From Antedon mediterranea (taxonomy: Eukaryota; Echinodermata; Crinoidea; Comatulida; Antedonidae), in assembly GCF_964355755.1 (NCBI RefSeq), contig NC_092680.1:11449001-11513000 (forward strand): a stretch of 64,000 nucleotides of DNA, in the 5' to 3' direction. Shown piece after piece: positions 9,132 through 22,107 of the stretch. Positions within the stretch are counted from its first letter, which is position 1, and each line of letters begins with the position of its first letter. The position numbers were made by a program, and so were the translations under genes. The notes under the pieces were generated by a model, which searched no databases, was not told the origin of the DNA, and was given only the letters and a program-made list of their open reading frames with translations.

Positions 9132-12100
9132 GGTCTAAAACGTCTCCAAATGCGATTTGAAGCTATTCTAAGTACTTTTGTGTTTTTATGTTAACAAGTT
9201 TTTTCGAAAATCACAAAATGGTCTAAAACGTCTTCAAATGCGATTTGAAGCTATTCTGTACACTTTGATGTTTTGTGTGAAAAAGTTTTGTCAAAATGCT
9301 CAAAATGGTCTAAAACGTTTTTAAAACGATATTAAGCTTTTTTGTGCTCTTTGATGTTTTTGTGTAACCAAGTTTCATCGAAAATCACAAAATGGTCTAA
9401 AACGTCTCCAAATGCGATTTGAAGCTTTTCTAAGCACTTTGGTGTTTTTATGTTAACAAGTTTTTTCGAAAATCACAAAATGGTCTAAATCGTCTCCAAA
9501 TGCGATTTGAAGCTCTTCTGTACACTTTGATGTTTTGTTTGAAAAAGTTTTGTCGAAATTCTCAAAATGGTCTAAAACGTTTTTAAATACGATATTAAGC
9601 TGTTTTGTGCACTTTGATGATTTGTGTGAAAAGTTTTAACGAAATGCTCAAAATGGTCTAAAACGGTTTCTAATGTGATTTTAAGCACTTTGATGTTTTT
9701 GTGTAACCAAGTTTTTTCGAAAATCACAAAATAGTCTAAAACGTCTCCAAATGCGATTTGAAGCTTTTCTAAGCACTTTGGTGTTTTTATGTTAACAAGT
9801 TTTTTCGAAAATCACAAAATGGTCGAAAACGTCTCAAAATGCGATTTGAGGATATTCTGAGCACTTTGGTGTTTTTTTGTTAAAAAGTTTTTTCGAAAAT
9901 CACAAAATGGTCTAAAACGTCTCCAAATGCGATTTGAAGCTATTCTGTACACTTTGATGTTTTGTGTGAAAAAGTTTTGTCGAAATGCTCAAAATGGTCT
10001 AAAACGTTTTTAAATACGATAATAAACTATTTTGTGATCTTTGATGTTTTTGTGTGAAAAGTTTTATCGAAATGCTCAAAATGGTCTAAAACGTTTTTAA
10101 AACGATATTAAGCTATTTTGTGCTCTTTGATGTTTTTGTGTAACCAAGTTTCATCGAAAATCACAAAATGGTCTAAAACGTCGCCAAATGCGATTTGAAG
10201 CTATTCTGTACACTTTGATGTTTTGTGTGAAAAAGTTTTGTCGAAATGCTCAAAATGGTCTAAAACGTTTTTAAAACGATATTAAGCTATTTTGTGCTCT
10301 TTGATGTTTTTGTGTAACCAAGTTTCATCGAAAATCACAAAATGGTCTAAAACGTCTCCAAATGCGATTTGAAGCTTTTCTAAGCACTTTGGTGTTTTTA
10401 TGTTAACAAGTTTTTTCGAAAATCACAAAATGGTCTAAAACGTCTCCAAATGCGATTTGAAGCTCTTCTGTACACTTTGATGTTTTGTTTGAAAAAGTTT
10501 TGTCGAAATTTTCAAAATGGTCTAAAACGTTTTTAAATACGATATTAAGCTGTTTTGTGCACTTTGATGATTTGTGTGAAAAGTTTTAACGAAATGCTCA
10601 AAATGGTCTAAAACGGTTTCTAATGTGATTTTAAGCACTTTGATGTTTTTGTGTAACCAAGTTTTTTCGAAAATCACAAAATAGTCTAAAACGTCTCCAA
10701 ATGCGATTTGAAGCTTTTCTAAGCACTTTGGTGTTTTTATGTTAACAAGTTTTTTCGAAAATCACAAAATGGTCTAAAACGTCTCCAAATGCGATTTGAG
10801 GATATTCTGAGCACTTTGGTGTTTTTTTGTTAAAAAGTTTTTTCGAAAATCACAAAATGGTCTAAAATGTCTCCAAATGCGATTTGAAGCTATTCTGTAC
10901 ACTTTGATGTTTTATGTGAAAAAGTTTTGTCGAAATGCTCAAAATGGTCTAAAACGTTTTTAAATACGATATTAAGCTATTTTGTGATCTTTGATGTTTT
11001 TGTGTGAAAAGTTTTATCGAAATGCTCAAAATGGTCTAAAACGTTTTTAAAACGATATTAAGCTATTTTGTGCTCTTTGATGTTTTTGTGTAACCAAGTT
11101 TCATCGAAAATCACAAAATGGTCTAAAACGTCGCCAAATGCGATTTGAAGCTTTTCTAAGCACTTTGGTGTTTTTATGTTAACAAGTTTTTTCGAAAATC
11201 ACGAAATGGTCTAAAATATCTCCAAATGCGATTTGAAGATATTCTGAGCTCTTTGGTGTTTTTATGTTAAAAAGTTTTTTCGAAAATCACAAAATGGTCT
11301 AAAACGTCTCCAAACGCGATTTGAAGCTCTTCTGTACACTTTGATGTTTTGTGTGAAAAAGTTTTGTCGAAATTCTCAAAATGGTCTAAAACGTTTTTAA
11401 ATACGATATTAAGCTGTTTTGTGCACTTTGATGATTTGTGTGAAAAGTTTTAACGAAATGCTCAAAATGGTCAAAAACGGTTTCTAATGTGATTTTAAGC
11501 ACTTTGATGTTTTTGTGTAACCAAGTTTTTTCAAAAATCACAAAATGGTCTAAAACGTCTCCAAATGCGATTTGAAGCTTTTCTAAGCACTTTGGTGTTT
11601 TTATGTTAACAAGTTTTTTCGAAAATCACAAAATGGTCTAAAACGTCTCCAAATGCGATTTGAAGATATTCTGAGCACTTTGGTGTTTTTATGTTAAAAA
11701 GTTTTTTTGAAAATCACAAAATAGTCTAAAACGTCTTCAAATGCGATTTGAAGCTATTCTGTACACTTTGATGTTTTGTGTGAAAAAGTTTTGTCGAAAT
11801 GCTCAAAATGGTCTAAAACGTTTTTAAAACGATATTAAGCTATTTTGTGCTCTTTGATGTTTTTGTGTAACCAAGTTTCATCGAAAATCACAAAATGGTC
11901 TAAAACGTCTCAAAATGCGATTTGAAGCTTTTCTAAGCACTTTGGTGTTTTTATGTTAACAAGTTTTTTCGAAAATCACGAAATGGTCTAAAATGTCTCC
12001 AAATGCGATTTGAAGATATTCTGAGCACTTTGGTGTTTTTATGTTAAAAAGTTTTTTCGAAAATCACAAAATGGTCTAAAACGTCTCCAAATGCGATTTG

Positions 12101-13440
12101 AAGCTCTTCTGTACACTTTGATGTTTTGTGTGAAAAAGTTTTGTCGAAATGCTCAAAATGGTCTAAAACGTTTTTAAATACGATATTAAGCTGTTTTGTG
12201 CACTTTGATGATTTGTGTGAAAAGTTTTAACGAAATGCTCAAAATGGTCTAAAACGGTTTCTAATGTGATTTTAAGCACTTTGATGTTTTTGTGTAACCA
12301 AGTTTTTTCGAAAATCACAAAATAGTCTAAAACGTCTCCAAATGCGATTTGAAGCTTTTCTAAGCACTTTGGTGTTTTTATGTTAACAAGTTTTTTCGAA
12401 AATCACGAAATGGTCTAAAATGTCTCCAAATGCGATTTGAAGATATTCTGAGCACTTTGGTGTTTTTATGTTAAAAAGTTTTTTCGAAAATCACAAAATG
12501 GTCTAAAACGTCTCCAAATGCGATTTGAAGCTCTTCTGTACACTTTGATGTTTTGTGTGAAAAAGTTTTGTCGAAATGCTCAAAATGGTCTAAAACGTTT
12601 TTAAATACGATATTAAGCTATTTTGTGATCTTTGATGTTTTTGTGTGAAAAGTTTTATCGAAATGCTCAAAATGGTCTAAAACGGTTTCTATTGTGATTT
12701 TAAGCACTTTGATGATTTTGTGTAACCAAGTTTCATCGAAATGTACAAAATGGTCTAAAACGTCTCCAAATGCGATTTGAAGCTATTCTAAGTACTTTTG
12801 TGTTTTTATGTTAACAAGTTTTTTCGAAAATCACAAAATGGTCTAAAACGTCTTCAAATGCGATTTGAAGCTATTCTGTACACTTTGATGTTTTGTGTGA
12901 AAAAGTTTTGTCAAAATGCTCAAAATGGTCTAAAACGTTTTTAAAACGATATTAAGCTATTTTGTGCTCTTTGATGTTTTTGTGTAACCAAGTTTCATCG
13001 AAAATCACAAAATGATCTAAAACGTCTCCAAATGCGATTTGAAGCTTTTCTAAGCACTTTGGTGTTTTTATGTTAACAAGTTTTTTCGAAAATCACAAAA
13101 TGGTCTAAAACGTCTCCAAATGCGATTTGAAGCTCTTCTGTACACTTTGATGTTTTGTTTGAAAAAGTTTTGTCGAAATTCTCAAAATGGTCTAAAACGT
13201 TTTTAAATACGATATTAAGCTGTTTTGTGCACTTTGATGATTTGTGTGAAAAGTTTTAACGAAATGCTCAAAATGTTCTAAAACGGTTTCTAATGTGATT
13301 TTAAGCACTTTGATGTTTTTGTGTAACCAAGTTTTATCGAAAATCACAAAATAGTCTAAAACGTCTCCAAATGCGATTTGAAGCTTTTCTAAGCACTTTG
13401 GTGTTTTTATGTTAACAAGTTTTTTCGAAAATCACAAAAT
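9132..13440. repeat. 4,309-bp higher-order repeat, first cluster, unit 1
   Basis: Phased on the core that precedes CTATTCTAAGTAC. The next unit starts at 13441. GGTCGAAAAC occurs at 9821 and 14130, exactly 4,309 bp apart, and GGTCTAAATC at 9482 and 13791. The size corresponds to about 50 monomers. The second unit is cut short at 15211 by the join to the next 12,976-bp block. Confidence 0.9.
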
Positions 13441-15211
13441 GGTCTAAAACGTCTCCAAATGCGATTTGAAGCTATTCTAAGTACTTTTGTGTTTTTATGT
13501 TAACAAGTTTTTTCGAAAATCACAAAATGGTCTAAAACGTCTTCAAATGCGATTTGAAGCTATTCTGTACACTTTGATGTTTTGTGTGAAAAAGTTTTGT
13601 CAAAATGCTCAAAATGGTCTAAAACGTTTTTAAAACGATATTAAGCTATTTTGTGCTCTTTGATGTTTTTGTGTAACCAAGTTTCATCGAAAATCACAAA
13701 ATGGTCTAAAACGTCTCCAAATGCGATTTGAAGCTTTTCTAAGCACTTTGGTGTTTTTATGTTAACAAGTTTTTTCGAAAATCACAAAATGGTCTAAATC
13801 GTCTCCAAATGCGATTTGAAGCTCTTCTGTACACTTTGATGTTTTGTTTGAAAAAGTTTTGTCGAAATTCTCAAAATGGTCTAAAACGTTTTTAAATACG
13901 ATATTAAGCTGTTTTGTGCACTTTGATGATTTGTGTGAAAAGTTTTAACGAAATGCTCAAAATGGTCTAAAACGGTTTCTAATGTGATTTTAAGCACTTT
14001 GATGTTTTTGTGTAACCAAGTTTTTTCGAAAATCACAAAATAGTCTAAAACGTCTCCAAATGCGATTTGAAGCTTTTCTAAGCACTTTGGTGTTTTTATG
14101 TTAACAAGTTTTTTCGAAAATCACAAAATGGTCGAAAACGTCTCAAAATGCGATTTGAGGATATTCTGAGCACTTTGGTGTTTTTTTGTTAAAAAGTTTT
14201 TTCGAAAATCACAAAATGGTCTAAAACGTCTCCAAATGCGATTTGAAGCTATTCTGTACACTTTGATGTTTTGTGTGAAAAAGTTTTGTCGAAATGCTCA
14301 AAATGGTCTAAAACGTTTTTAAATACGATAATAAGCTATTTTGTGATCTTTGATGTTTTTGTGTGAAAAGTTTTATCGAAATGCTCAAAATGGTCTAAAA
14401 CGTTTTTAAAACGATATTAAGCTATTTTGTGCTCTTTGATGTTTTTGTGTAACCAAGTTTCATCGAAAATCACAAAATGGTCTAAAACGTCGCCAAATGC
14501 GATTTGAAGCTATTCTGTACACTTTGATGTTTTGTGTGAAAAAGTTTTGTCGAAATGCTTAAAATGGTCTAAAACGTTTTTAAAACGATATTAAGCTATT
14601 TTGTGCTCTTTGATGTTTTTGTGTAACCAAGTTTCATCGAAAATCACAAAATGGTCTAAAACGTCTCCAAATGCGATTTGAAGCTTTTCTAAGCACTTTG
14701 GTGTTTTTATGTTAACAAGTTTTTTCGAAAATCACAAAATGGTCTAAAACGTCTCCAAATGCGATTTGAAGCTCTTCTGTACACTTTGATGTTTTGTTTG
14801 AAAAAGTTTTGTCGAAATTTTCAAAATGGTCTAAAACGTTTTTAAATACGATATTAAGCTGTTTTGTGCACTTTGATGATTTGTGTGAAAAGTTTTAACG
14901 AAATGCTCAAAATGGTCTAAAACGGTTTCTAATGTGATTTTAAGCACTTTGATGTTTTTGTGTAACCAAGTTTTTTCGAAAATCACAAAATAGTCTAAAA
15001 CGTCTCCAAATGCGATTTGAAGCTTTTCTAAGCACTTTGGTGTTTTTATGTTAACAAGTTTTTTCGAAAATCACAAAATGGTCTAAAACGTCTCCAAATG
15101 CGATTTGAGGATATTCTGAGCACTTTGGTGTTTTTTTGTTAAAAAGTTTTTTCGAAAATCACAAAATGGTCTAAAACGTCTCCAAATGCGATTTGAAGCT
15201 ATTCTGTACAC
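13441..15211. repeat. 4,309-bp higher-order repeat, first cluster, truncated unit
   Basis: Follows unit 1 at an offset of 4,309 with small differences: GATAATAAGC near 14327 against GATAATAAAC near 10018, and GCTTAAAATG near 14557 against GCTCAAAATG. Near 15170 it has AAAACGTCTCC where 10861 has AAAATGTCTCC. The unit then ends at the 3-base deletion junction. Only about 1.8 kb of it is present. Confidence 0.88.
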
Positions 15212-15636
15212 GAAGTTTTGTGTGAAAAAGTTTTGTCGAAATGCTCAAAATGGTCTAAAACGTTTTTAAAACGATATTAAGCTATTTTGTGCACTTTAAT
15301 GATTTGTGTGAAAAGTTTTACGAAATGCTCAAAATGGTCTAAAACGGTTTCTAATGTGATTTTAAGCACTTTGATGTTTTTGTGTAACCAAGTTTTTTCG
15401 AAAATCACAAAATGGTCTAAAACGTCTCCAAATGCGATTTCAAGCTTTTCTAAGCACTTTGGTGTTTTTATGTTAACAAGTTTTTTCGAAAATCACAAAA
15501 TGGTCTAAAACGTCTCCAAATGCGATTTGAAGCTTTTCTAAGCACTTTGGTGTTTTTATGTTAACAAGTTTTTTCGAAAATCTTGAAATGGTCTAAAATG
15601 TCTCCAAATGCGATTTGAAGCTATTCTGTACACTTT

Positions 15637-16061
15637 GATGTTTTGTGTGAAAAAGTTTTGTCGAAATGCTCAAAATGGTCTAAAACGTTTTTAAAACGAT
15701 ATTAAGCTATTTTGTGCACTTTAATGATTTGTGTGAAAAGTTTTACGAAATGCTCAAAATGGTCTAAAACGGTTTCTAATGTGATTTTAAGCACTTTGAT
15801 GTTTTTGTGTAACCAAGTTTTTTCGAAAATCACAAAATGGTCTAAAACGTCTCCAAATGCGATTTCAAGCTTTTCTAAGCACTTTGGTGTTTTTATGTTA
15901 ACAAGTTTTTTCGAAAATCACAAAATGGTCTAAAACGTCTCCAAATGCGATTTGAGGATATTCTGAGCACTTTGGTGTTTTTATGTTAAAAAGTTTTTTC
16001 GAAAATCACAAATTGGTCTAAAACGTCTCCAAATGCGATTTGAAGCTATTCTGTACACTTT
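15637..16061. repeat. 425-bp five-monomer unit, second of the pair in copy 2
   Basis: The pair at 15212-15636 and 15637-16061 copies 2236-2660 and 2661-3085 at the 12,976 offset, with the same CACTTTAATG and GATTTCAAG markers. This shows that the 425-bp duplication is older than the 12,976-bp duplication. Confidence 0.82.
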
Positions 16062-19000
16062 GATGTTTTGTGTGAAAAAGTTTTGTCAAAATGCTCAAAA
16101 TGGTCTAAAACGTTTTTAAAACGATATTAAGCTATTTTGTGCTCTTTGATGTTTTTGTGTAACCAAGTTTCATCGAAATCAACAAAATGGTCTAATACGT
16201 CTCCAAATGCGATTTGAAGTTTTTCCAAGCACTTTGCTGTTTTTATGTTAACAAGTTTTTTCGAAAATCACAAAATGGTCTAAAACGTCTTCAAATGCGA
16301 TTTGAAGCTATTCTGTACACTTTGATGTTTTGTGTGAAAAAGTTTTGTCGAAATGCTCAAAATGGTCTAAAACGTTTTTAAATACGATATAAAGCTATTT
16401 TGTGATCTTTGATGTTTTTGTGTGAAAAGTTTTATCGAAATGCTCAAAATGGTCTAAAACGGTTTCTAATGCGATTTGAAGCTATTCTGTACCCTTTGAA
16501 GTTTTTTGTGAAAAAGTTTTCTCGAAATGCTCAAAATGGTCTAAAAAGTTTTTATATACCATATTAAGCTATTTTGTGCACTTTGATGTTTTTTGTGAAA
16601 AGTTTTATCGAAATGCTCAAAATGGTCTAAAACGGTTTCTATTGGGATTTTAAGCACTTTGATGATTTTGTGTAACCAAGTTTCATCGAAATGTACAAAA
16701 TGGTCTAAAACGTCTCCAAATGCGATTTGAAGCTATTCTAAGTACTTTTGTGTTTTTATGTTAACAAGTTTTTTCGAAAATCACAAAATGGTCTAAAACG
16801 TCTTCAAATGCGATTTGAAGCTATTCTGTACACTTTTATGTTTTGTGTGAAAAAGTTTTGTCGAAATTCTCAAAATGGTCTAAAACGTTTTTAAATACGA
16901 TATTAAGCTGTTTTGTGCACTTTGATGATTTGTGTGAAAAGTTTTAACGAAATGCTCAAAATGGTCAAAAACGGTTTCTAATGTGATTTTAAGCACTTTG
17001 ATGTTTTTGTGTAACCAAGTTTTTTCAAAAATCACAAAATGGTCTAAAACGTCTCCAAATGCGATTTGAAGCTTTTCTAAGCACTTTGGTGTTTTTATGT
17101 TAACAAGTTTTTTCGAAAATCACAAAATGGTCTAAAACGTCTCCAAATGCGATTTGAAGATATTCTGAGCACTTTGGTGTTTTTATGTTAAAAAGTTTTT
17201 TCGAAAATCACAAAATAGTCTAAAACGTCTCCAAATGCGATTTGAAGCTATTCTGTACACTTTGATGTTTTGTGTGAAAAAGTTTTGTCGAAATGCTCAA
17301 AATGGTCTAAAACGTTTTTAAAACGATATTAAGCTATTTTGTGCTCTTTGATGTTTTTGTGTAACCAAGTTTCATCGAAAATCACAAAATGGTCTAAAAC
17401 GTCTCAAAATGCGATTTGAAGCTTTTCTAAGCACTTTGGTGTTTTTATGTTAACAAGTTTTTTCGAAAATCACGAAATGGTTTAAAATATCTCCAAATGC
17501 GATTTGAAGATATTCTGAGCACTTTGGTGTTTTTATGTTAAAAAGTTTTTTCGAAAATCACAAAATGGTCTAAAACGTCTCCAAATGCGATTTGAAGCTC
17601 TTCTGTACACTTTGATGTTTTGTGTGAAAAAGTTTTGTCGAAATGCTCAAAATGGTCTAAAACGTTTTCAAATACGATATTAAGCTGTTTTGTGCACTTT
17701 GATGATTTGTGTGAAAAGTTTTAACGAAATCCTCAAAATGGTCTAAAACGGTTTCTAATGTGATTTTAAGCACTTTGATGTTTTTGTGTAACCAAGTTTT
17801 ATCGAAAATCACAAAATAGTCTAAAACGTCTCCAAATGCGATTTGAAGCTTTTCTAAGCACTTTGGTGTTTTTATGTTAACAAGTTTTTTCGAAAATCAC
17901 AAAATGGTCTAAAACGTCTCCAAATGCGATTTGAGGATATTCTGAGCACTTTGGTGTTTTTTTGTTAAAAAGTTTTTTCGAAAATCACAAAATGGTCTAA
18001 AACGTCTCCAAATGCGATTTGAAGCTATTCTGTACACTTTGATGTTTTGTGTGAAAAAGTTTTGTCGAAATGCTCAAAATGGTCTAAAACATTTTTAAAT
18101 ACGATATTAAGCTATTTTGTGATCTTTGATGTTTTTGTGTGAAAAGTTTTATCGAAATGCTCAAAATGGTCTAAAACGGTTTCTATTGTGATTTTAAGCA
18201 CTTTGATGATTTTGTGTAACCAAGTTTCATCGAAATGTACAAAATGGTCTAAAACGTCTCCAAATGCGATTTGAAGCTATTCTAAGTACTTTTGTGTTTT
18301 TATGTTAACAAGTTTTTTCGAAAATCACAAAATGGTCTAAAACGTCTTCAAATGCGATTTGAAGCTATTCTGTACACTTTGATGTTTTGTGTGAAAAAGT
18401 TTTGTCAAAATGCTCAAAATGGTCTAAAACGTTTTTAAAACGATATTAAGCTATTTTGTGCTCTTTGATGTTTTTGTGTAACCAAGTTTCATCGAAAATC
18501 ACAACATGGTCTAAAACGTCTCCAAATGCGATTTGAAGCTTTTCTAAGCACTTTGGTGTTTTTATGTTAACAAGTTTTTTCGAAAATCACAAAATGGTCT
18601 AAAACGTCTCCAAATGCGATTTGAAGCTCTTCTGTACACTTTGATGTTTTGTTTGAAAAAGTTTTGTCGAAATTCTCAAAATGGTCTAAAACGTTTTTAA
18701 ATTCGATATTAAGCTGTTTTGTGCACTTTGATGATTTGTGTGAAAAGTTTTAACGAAATGCTCAAAATGGTCAAAAACGGTTTCTAATATGATTTTAAGC
18801 ACTTTGATGTTTTTGTGTAACCAAGTTTTTTCGAAAATCACAAAATGGTCTAAAACGTCTCCAAATGCGATTTGAGGATATTCTGAGCACTTTGGTGTTT
18901 TTATGTTAAAAAGTTTTTTCGAAAATCACAAAATGGTCTAAAACGTCTCAAAATGCGATTTGAAGCTAATCTGTACACTTTGATGTTTTGTGTGAAAAAG

Positions 19001-22000
19001 TTTTGTCGAAATGCTCAAAATGGTCTAAAACGTTTTTAAAACGATATTAAGCTATTTTGTGCTCTTTGATGTTTTTGTGTAACCAAGTTTCATCGAAATC
19101 AACAAAATGGTCTAATACGTCTCCAAATGCGATTTGAAGCTTTTCCAAGCACTTTGCTGTTTTTATGTTAACAAGTTTTTTCGAAAATCACAAAATGGTC
19201 TAAAACGTCTTCAAATGCGATTTGAAGCTATTCTGTAGACTTTGATGTTTTGTGTGAAAAAGTTTTGTCGAAATGCTCAAAATGGTCTAAAACGTTTTTA
19301 AATACGATATTAAGCTATTTTGTGATCTTTGATGTTTTTGTGTGAAAAGTTTTATCAAAATGCTCAAAGTGGTCTGAAACGGTTTCTAATGCGATTTGAA
19401 GCTATTCTGTACACTTTGAAGTTTTGTGTGAAAAAGTTTTCTCGAAATGCTCAAAATGGTCTAAAACGTTTTTATATACCATATTAAGCTATTTTGTGCA
19501 CTTTGATGTTTTTTGTGAAAAGTTTTATCGAAATGCTCAAAATGGTCTAAAACGGTTTCTATTGGGATTTTAAGCACTTTGATGATTTTGTGTAACCAAG
19601 TTTCATCGAAATGTACAAAATGGTCTAAAACGTCTCCAAATGCGATTTGAAGCTATTCTAAGTACTTTTGTGTTTTTATGTTAACAAGTTTTTTCGAAAA
19701 TCACAAAATGGTCTAAAACGTCTTTCAAATGCGATTTGAAGCTATTCTGTACACTTTTATGTTTTGTGTGAAAAAGTTTTGTCGAAATTCTCAAAATGGT
19801 CTAAAACGTTTTTAAATACGATATTAAGCTGTTTTGTGCACTTTGATGATTTGTGTGAAAAGTTTTAACGAAATGCTCAAAATGGTCAAAAACGGTTTCT
19901 AATGTGATTTTAAGCACTTTGATGTTTTTGTGTAACCAAGTTTTTTCAAAAATCACAAAATGGTCTAAAACGTCTCCAAATGCGATTTGAAGCTTTTCTA
20001 AGCACTTTGGTGTTTTTATGTTAACAAGTTTTTTCGAAAATTACAAAATGGTCTAAAACGTCTCCAAATGCGATTTGAAGATATTCTGAGCACTTTGGTG
20101 TTTTTATGTTAAAAAGTTTTTTCGAAAATCACAAAATAGTCTAAAACGTCTCCAAATGCGATTTGAAGCTATTCTGTACACTTTGATGTTTTGTGTGAAA
20201 AAGTTTTGTCGAAATGCTCAAAATGGTCTAAAACGTTTTTAAAACGATATTAAGCTATTTTGTGCTCTTTGATGTTTTTTTGTAACCAAGTTTCATCGAA
20301 AATCACAAAATGGTCTAAAACGTCTCAAAATGCGATTTGAAGCTTTTCTAAGCACTTTGGTGTTTTTATGTTAACAAGTTTTTTCGAAAATCACGAAATG
20401 GTCTAAAATGTCTCCAAATGCGATTTGAAGATATTCTGAGCACTTTGGTGTTTTTATGTTAAAAAGTTTTTTCGAAAATCACAAAATGGTCTAAAACGTC
20501 TCCAAATGCGATTTGAAGCTCTTCTGTACACTTTGATGTTTTGTGTGAAAAAGTTTTGTCGAAATGCTCAAAATGGTCTAAAACGTTTTCAAATACGATA
20601 TTAAGCTGTTTTGTGCACTTTGATGATTTGTGTGAAAAGTTTTAACGAAATGCTCAAAATGGTCTAAAACGGTTTCTAATGTGATTTTAAGCACTTTGGT
20701 GTTTTTATGTTAACAAGTTTTTTCGAAAATCACAAAATGGTCTAAAACGTCTCCAAATGCGATTTGAGGATATTCTGAGCTCTTTGGTGTTTTTTTGTTA
20801 AAAAGTTTTTTCGAAAATCACAAAATGGTCTAAAACGTCTCCAAATGCGATTTGAAGCTATTCTGTACACTTTGATGTTTTGTGTGAAAAAGTTTTGTCG
20901 AAATGCTCAAAATGGTCTAAAACATTTTTAAATACGATATTAAGCTATTTTGTGATCTTTGATGTTTTTGTGTGAAAAGTTTTATCGAAATGCTCAAAAT
21001 GGTCTAAAACGGTTTCTATTGTGATTTTAAGCACTTTGATGATTTTGTGTAACCAAGTTTCATCGAAATGTACAAAATGGTCTAAAACGTCTTTAAATGC
21101 GATTTGAAGCTATTCTAAGTACTTTTGTGTTTTTATGTTAACAAGTTTTTTCGAAAATCACAAAATGGTCTAAAACGTCTTCAAATGCGATTTGAAGCTA
21201 TTCTGTACACTTTGATGTTTTGTGTGAAAAAGTTTTGTCAAAATGCTCAAAATGGTCTAAAACGTTTTTAAAACGATATTAAGCTATTTTGTGCTCTTTG
21301 ATGTTTTTGTGTAACCAAGTTTCATCGAAAATCACAACATTGTCTAAAACGTCTCCAAATGCGATTTGAAGCTTTTCTAAGCACTTTGGTGTTTTTATGT
21401 TAACAAGTTTTTTCGAAAATCACAAAATGGTCTAAAACGTCTCCAAATGCGATTTGAAGCTCTTCAGTACACTTTGATGTTTTGTTTGAAAAAGTTTTGT
21501 CGAAATTCTCAAAATGGTCTAAAACGTTTTTAAATTCGATATTAAGCTGTTTTGTGCACTTTGATGATTTGTGTGAAAAGTTTTAACGAAATGCTCAAAA
21601 TGGTCTAAAACGGTTTCTAATGTGATTTTAAGCACTTTGATGTTTTTGTGTAACCAAGTTTTTTCGAAAATCACAAAATAGTCTAAAACGTCTCCAAATG
21701 CGATTTGAAGCTTTTCTAAGCACTTTGGTGTTTTTATGTTAACAAGTTTTTTCGAAAATCACAAAATGGTCTAAAACGTCTCCAAATGCGATTTGAGGAT
21801 ATTCTGAGCACTTTGGTGTTTTTATGTTAATAAGTTTTTTCGAAAATCACAAAATGGTCTAAAACGTCTTCAAATGCGATTTGAAGCTATTCTGTAGACT
21901 TTGATGTTTTGTGTGAAAAAGTTTTGTCGAAATGCTCAAAATGGTCTAAAACGTTTTTAAATACGATATTAAGCTATTTTGTGATCTTTGATGTTTTTGT

Positions 22001-22107
22001 GTGAAAAGTTTTATCGAAATGCTCAAAATGGTCTAAAACGGTTTCTATTGTGATTTTAAGCACTTTGATGATTTTGTGTAACCAAGTTTCATCGAAATGT
22101 ACAAAAT

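Larger units (their letters stand above)
2236..15211. repeat. 12,976-bp block, tandem copy 1
   Basis: About 150 monomers, repeated directly after itself. Markers at 2311, 2736, 9821 (GGTCGAAAAC) and 10021 (GATAATAAAC) recur exactly 12,976 bp later at 15287, 15712, 22797 and 22997. A one-base insertion (GTCTTTCAAATG near 6745) is shared at the same offset near 19721. Differences are few where I compared: GTAAAAAAG near 7482 against GTTAAAAAG near 20458, and CACAAAATGG near 5524 against CACAACATGG near 18500. The block contains one full and one partial 4,309-bp unit near its end. No gene is present. Confidence 0.93.

Noticed and set aside
15180-15290. Transposon insertion at the 13-kb junction
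   Set aside because: There is no inserted sequence, terminal repeat or target-site duplication. The join is satellite to satellite with three bases missing.
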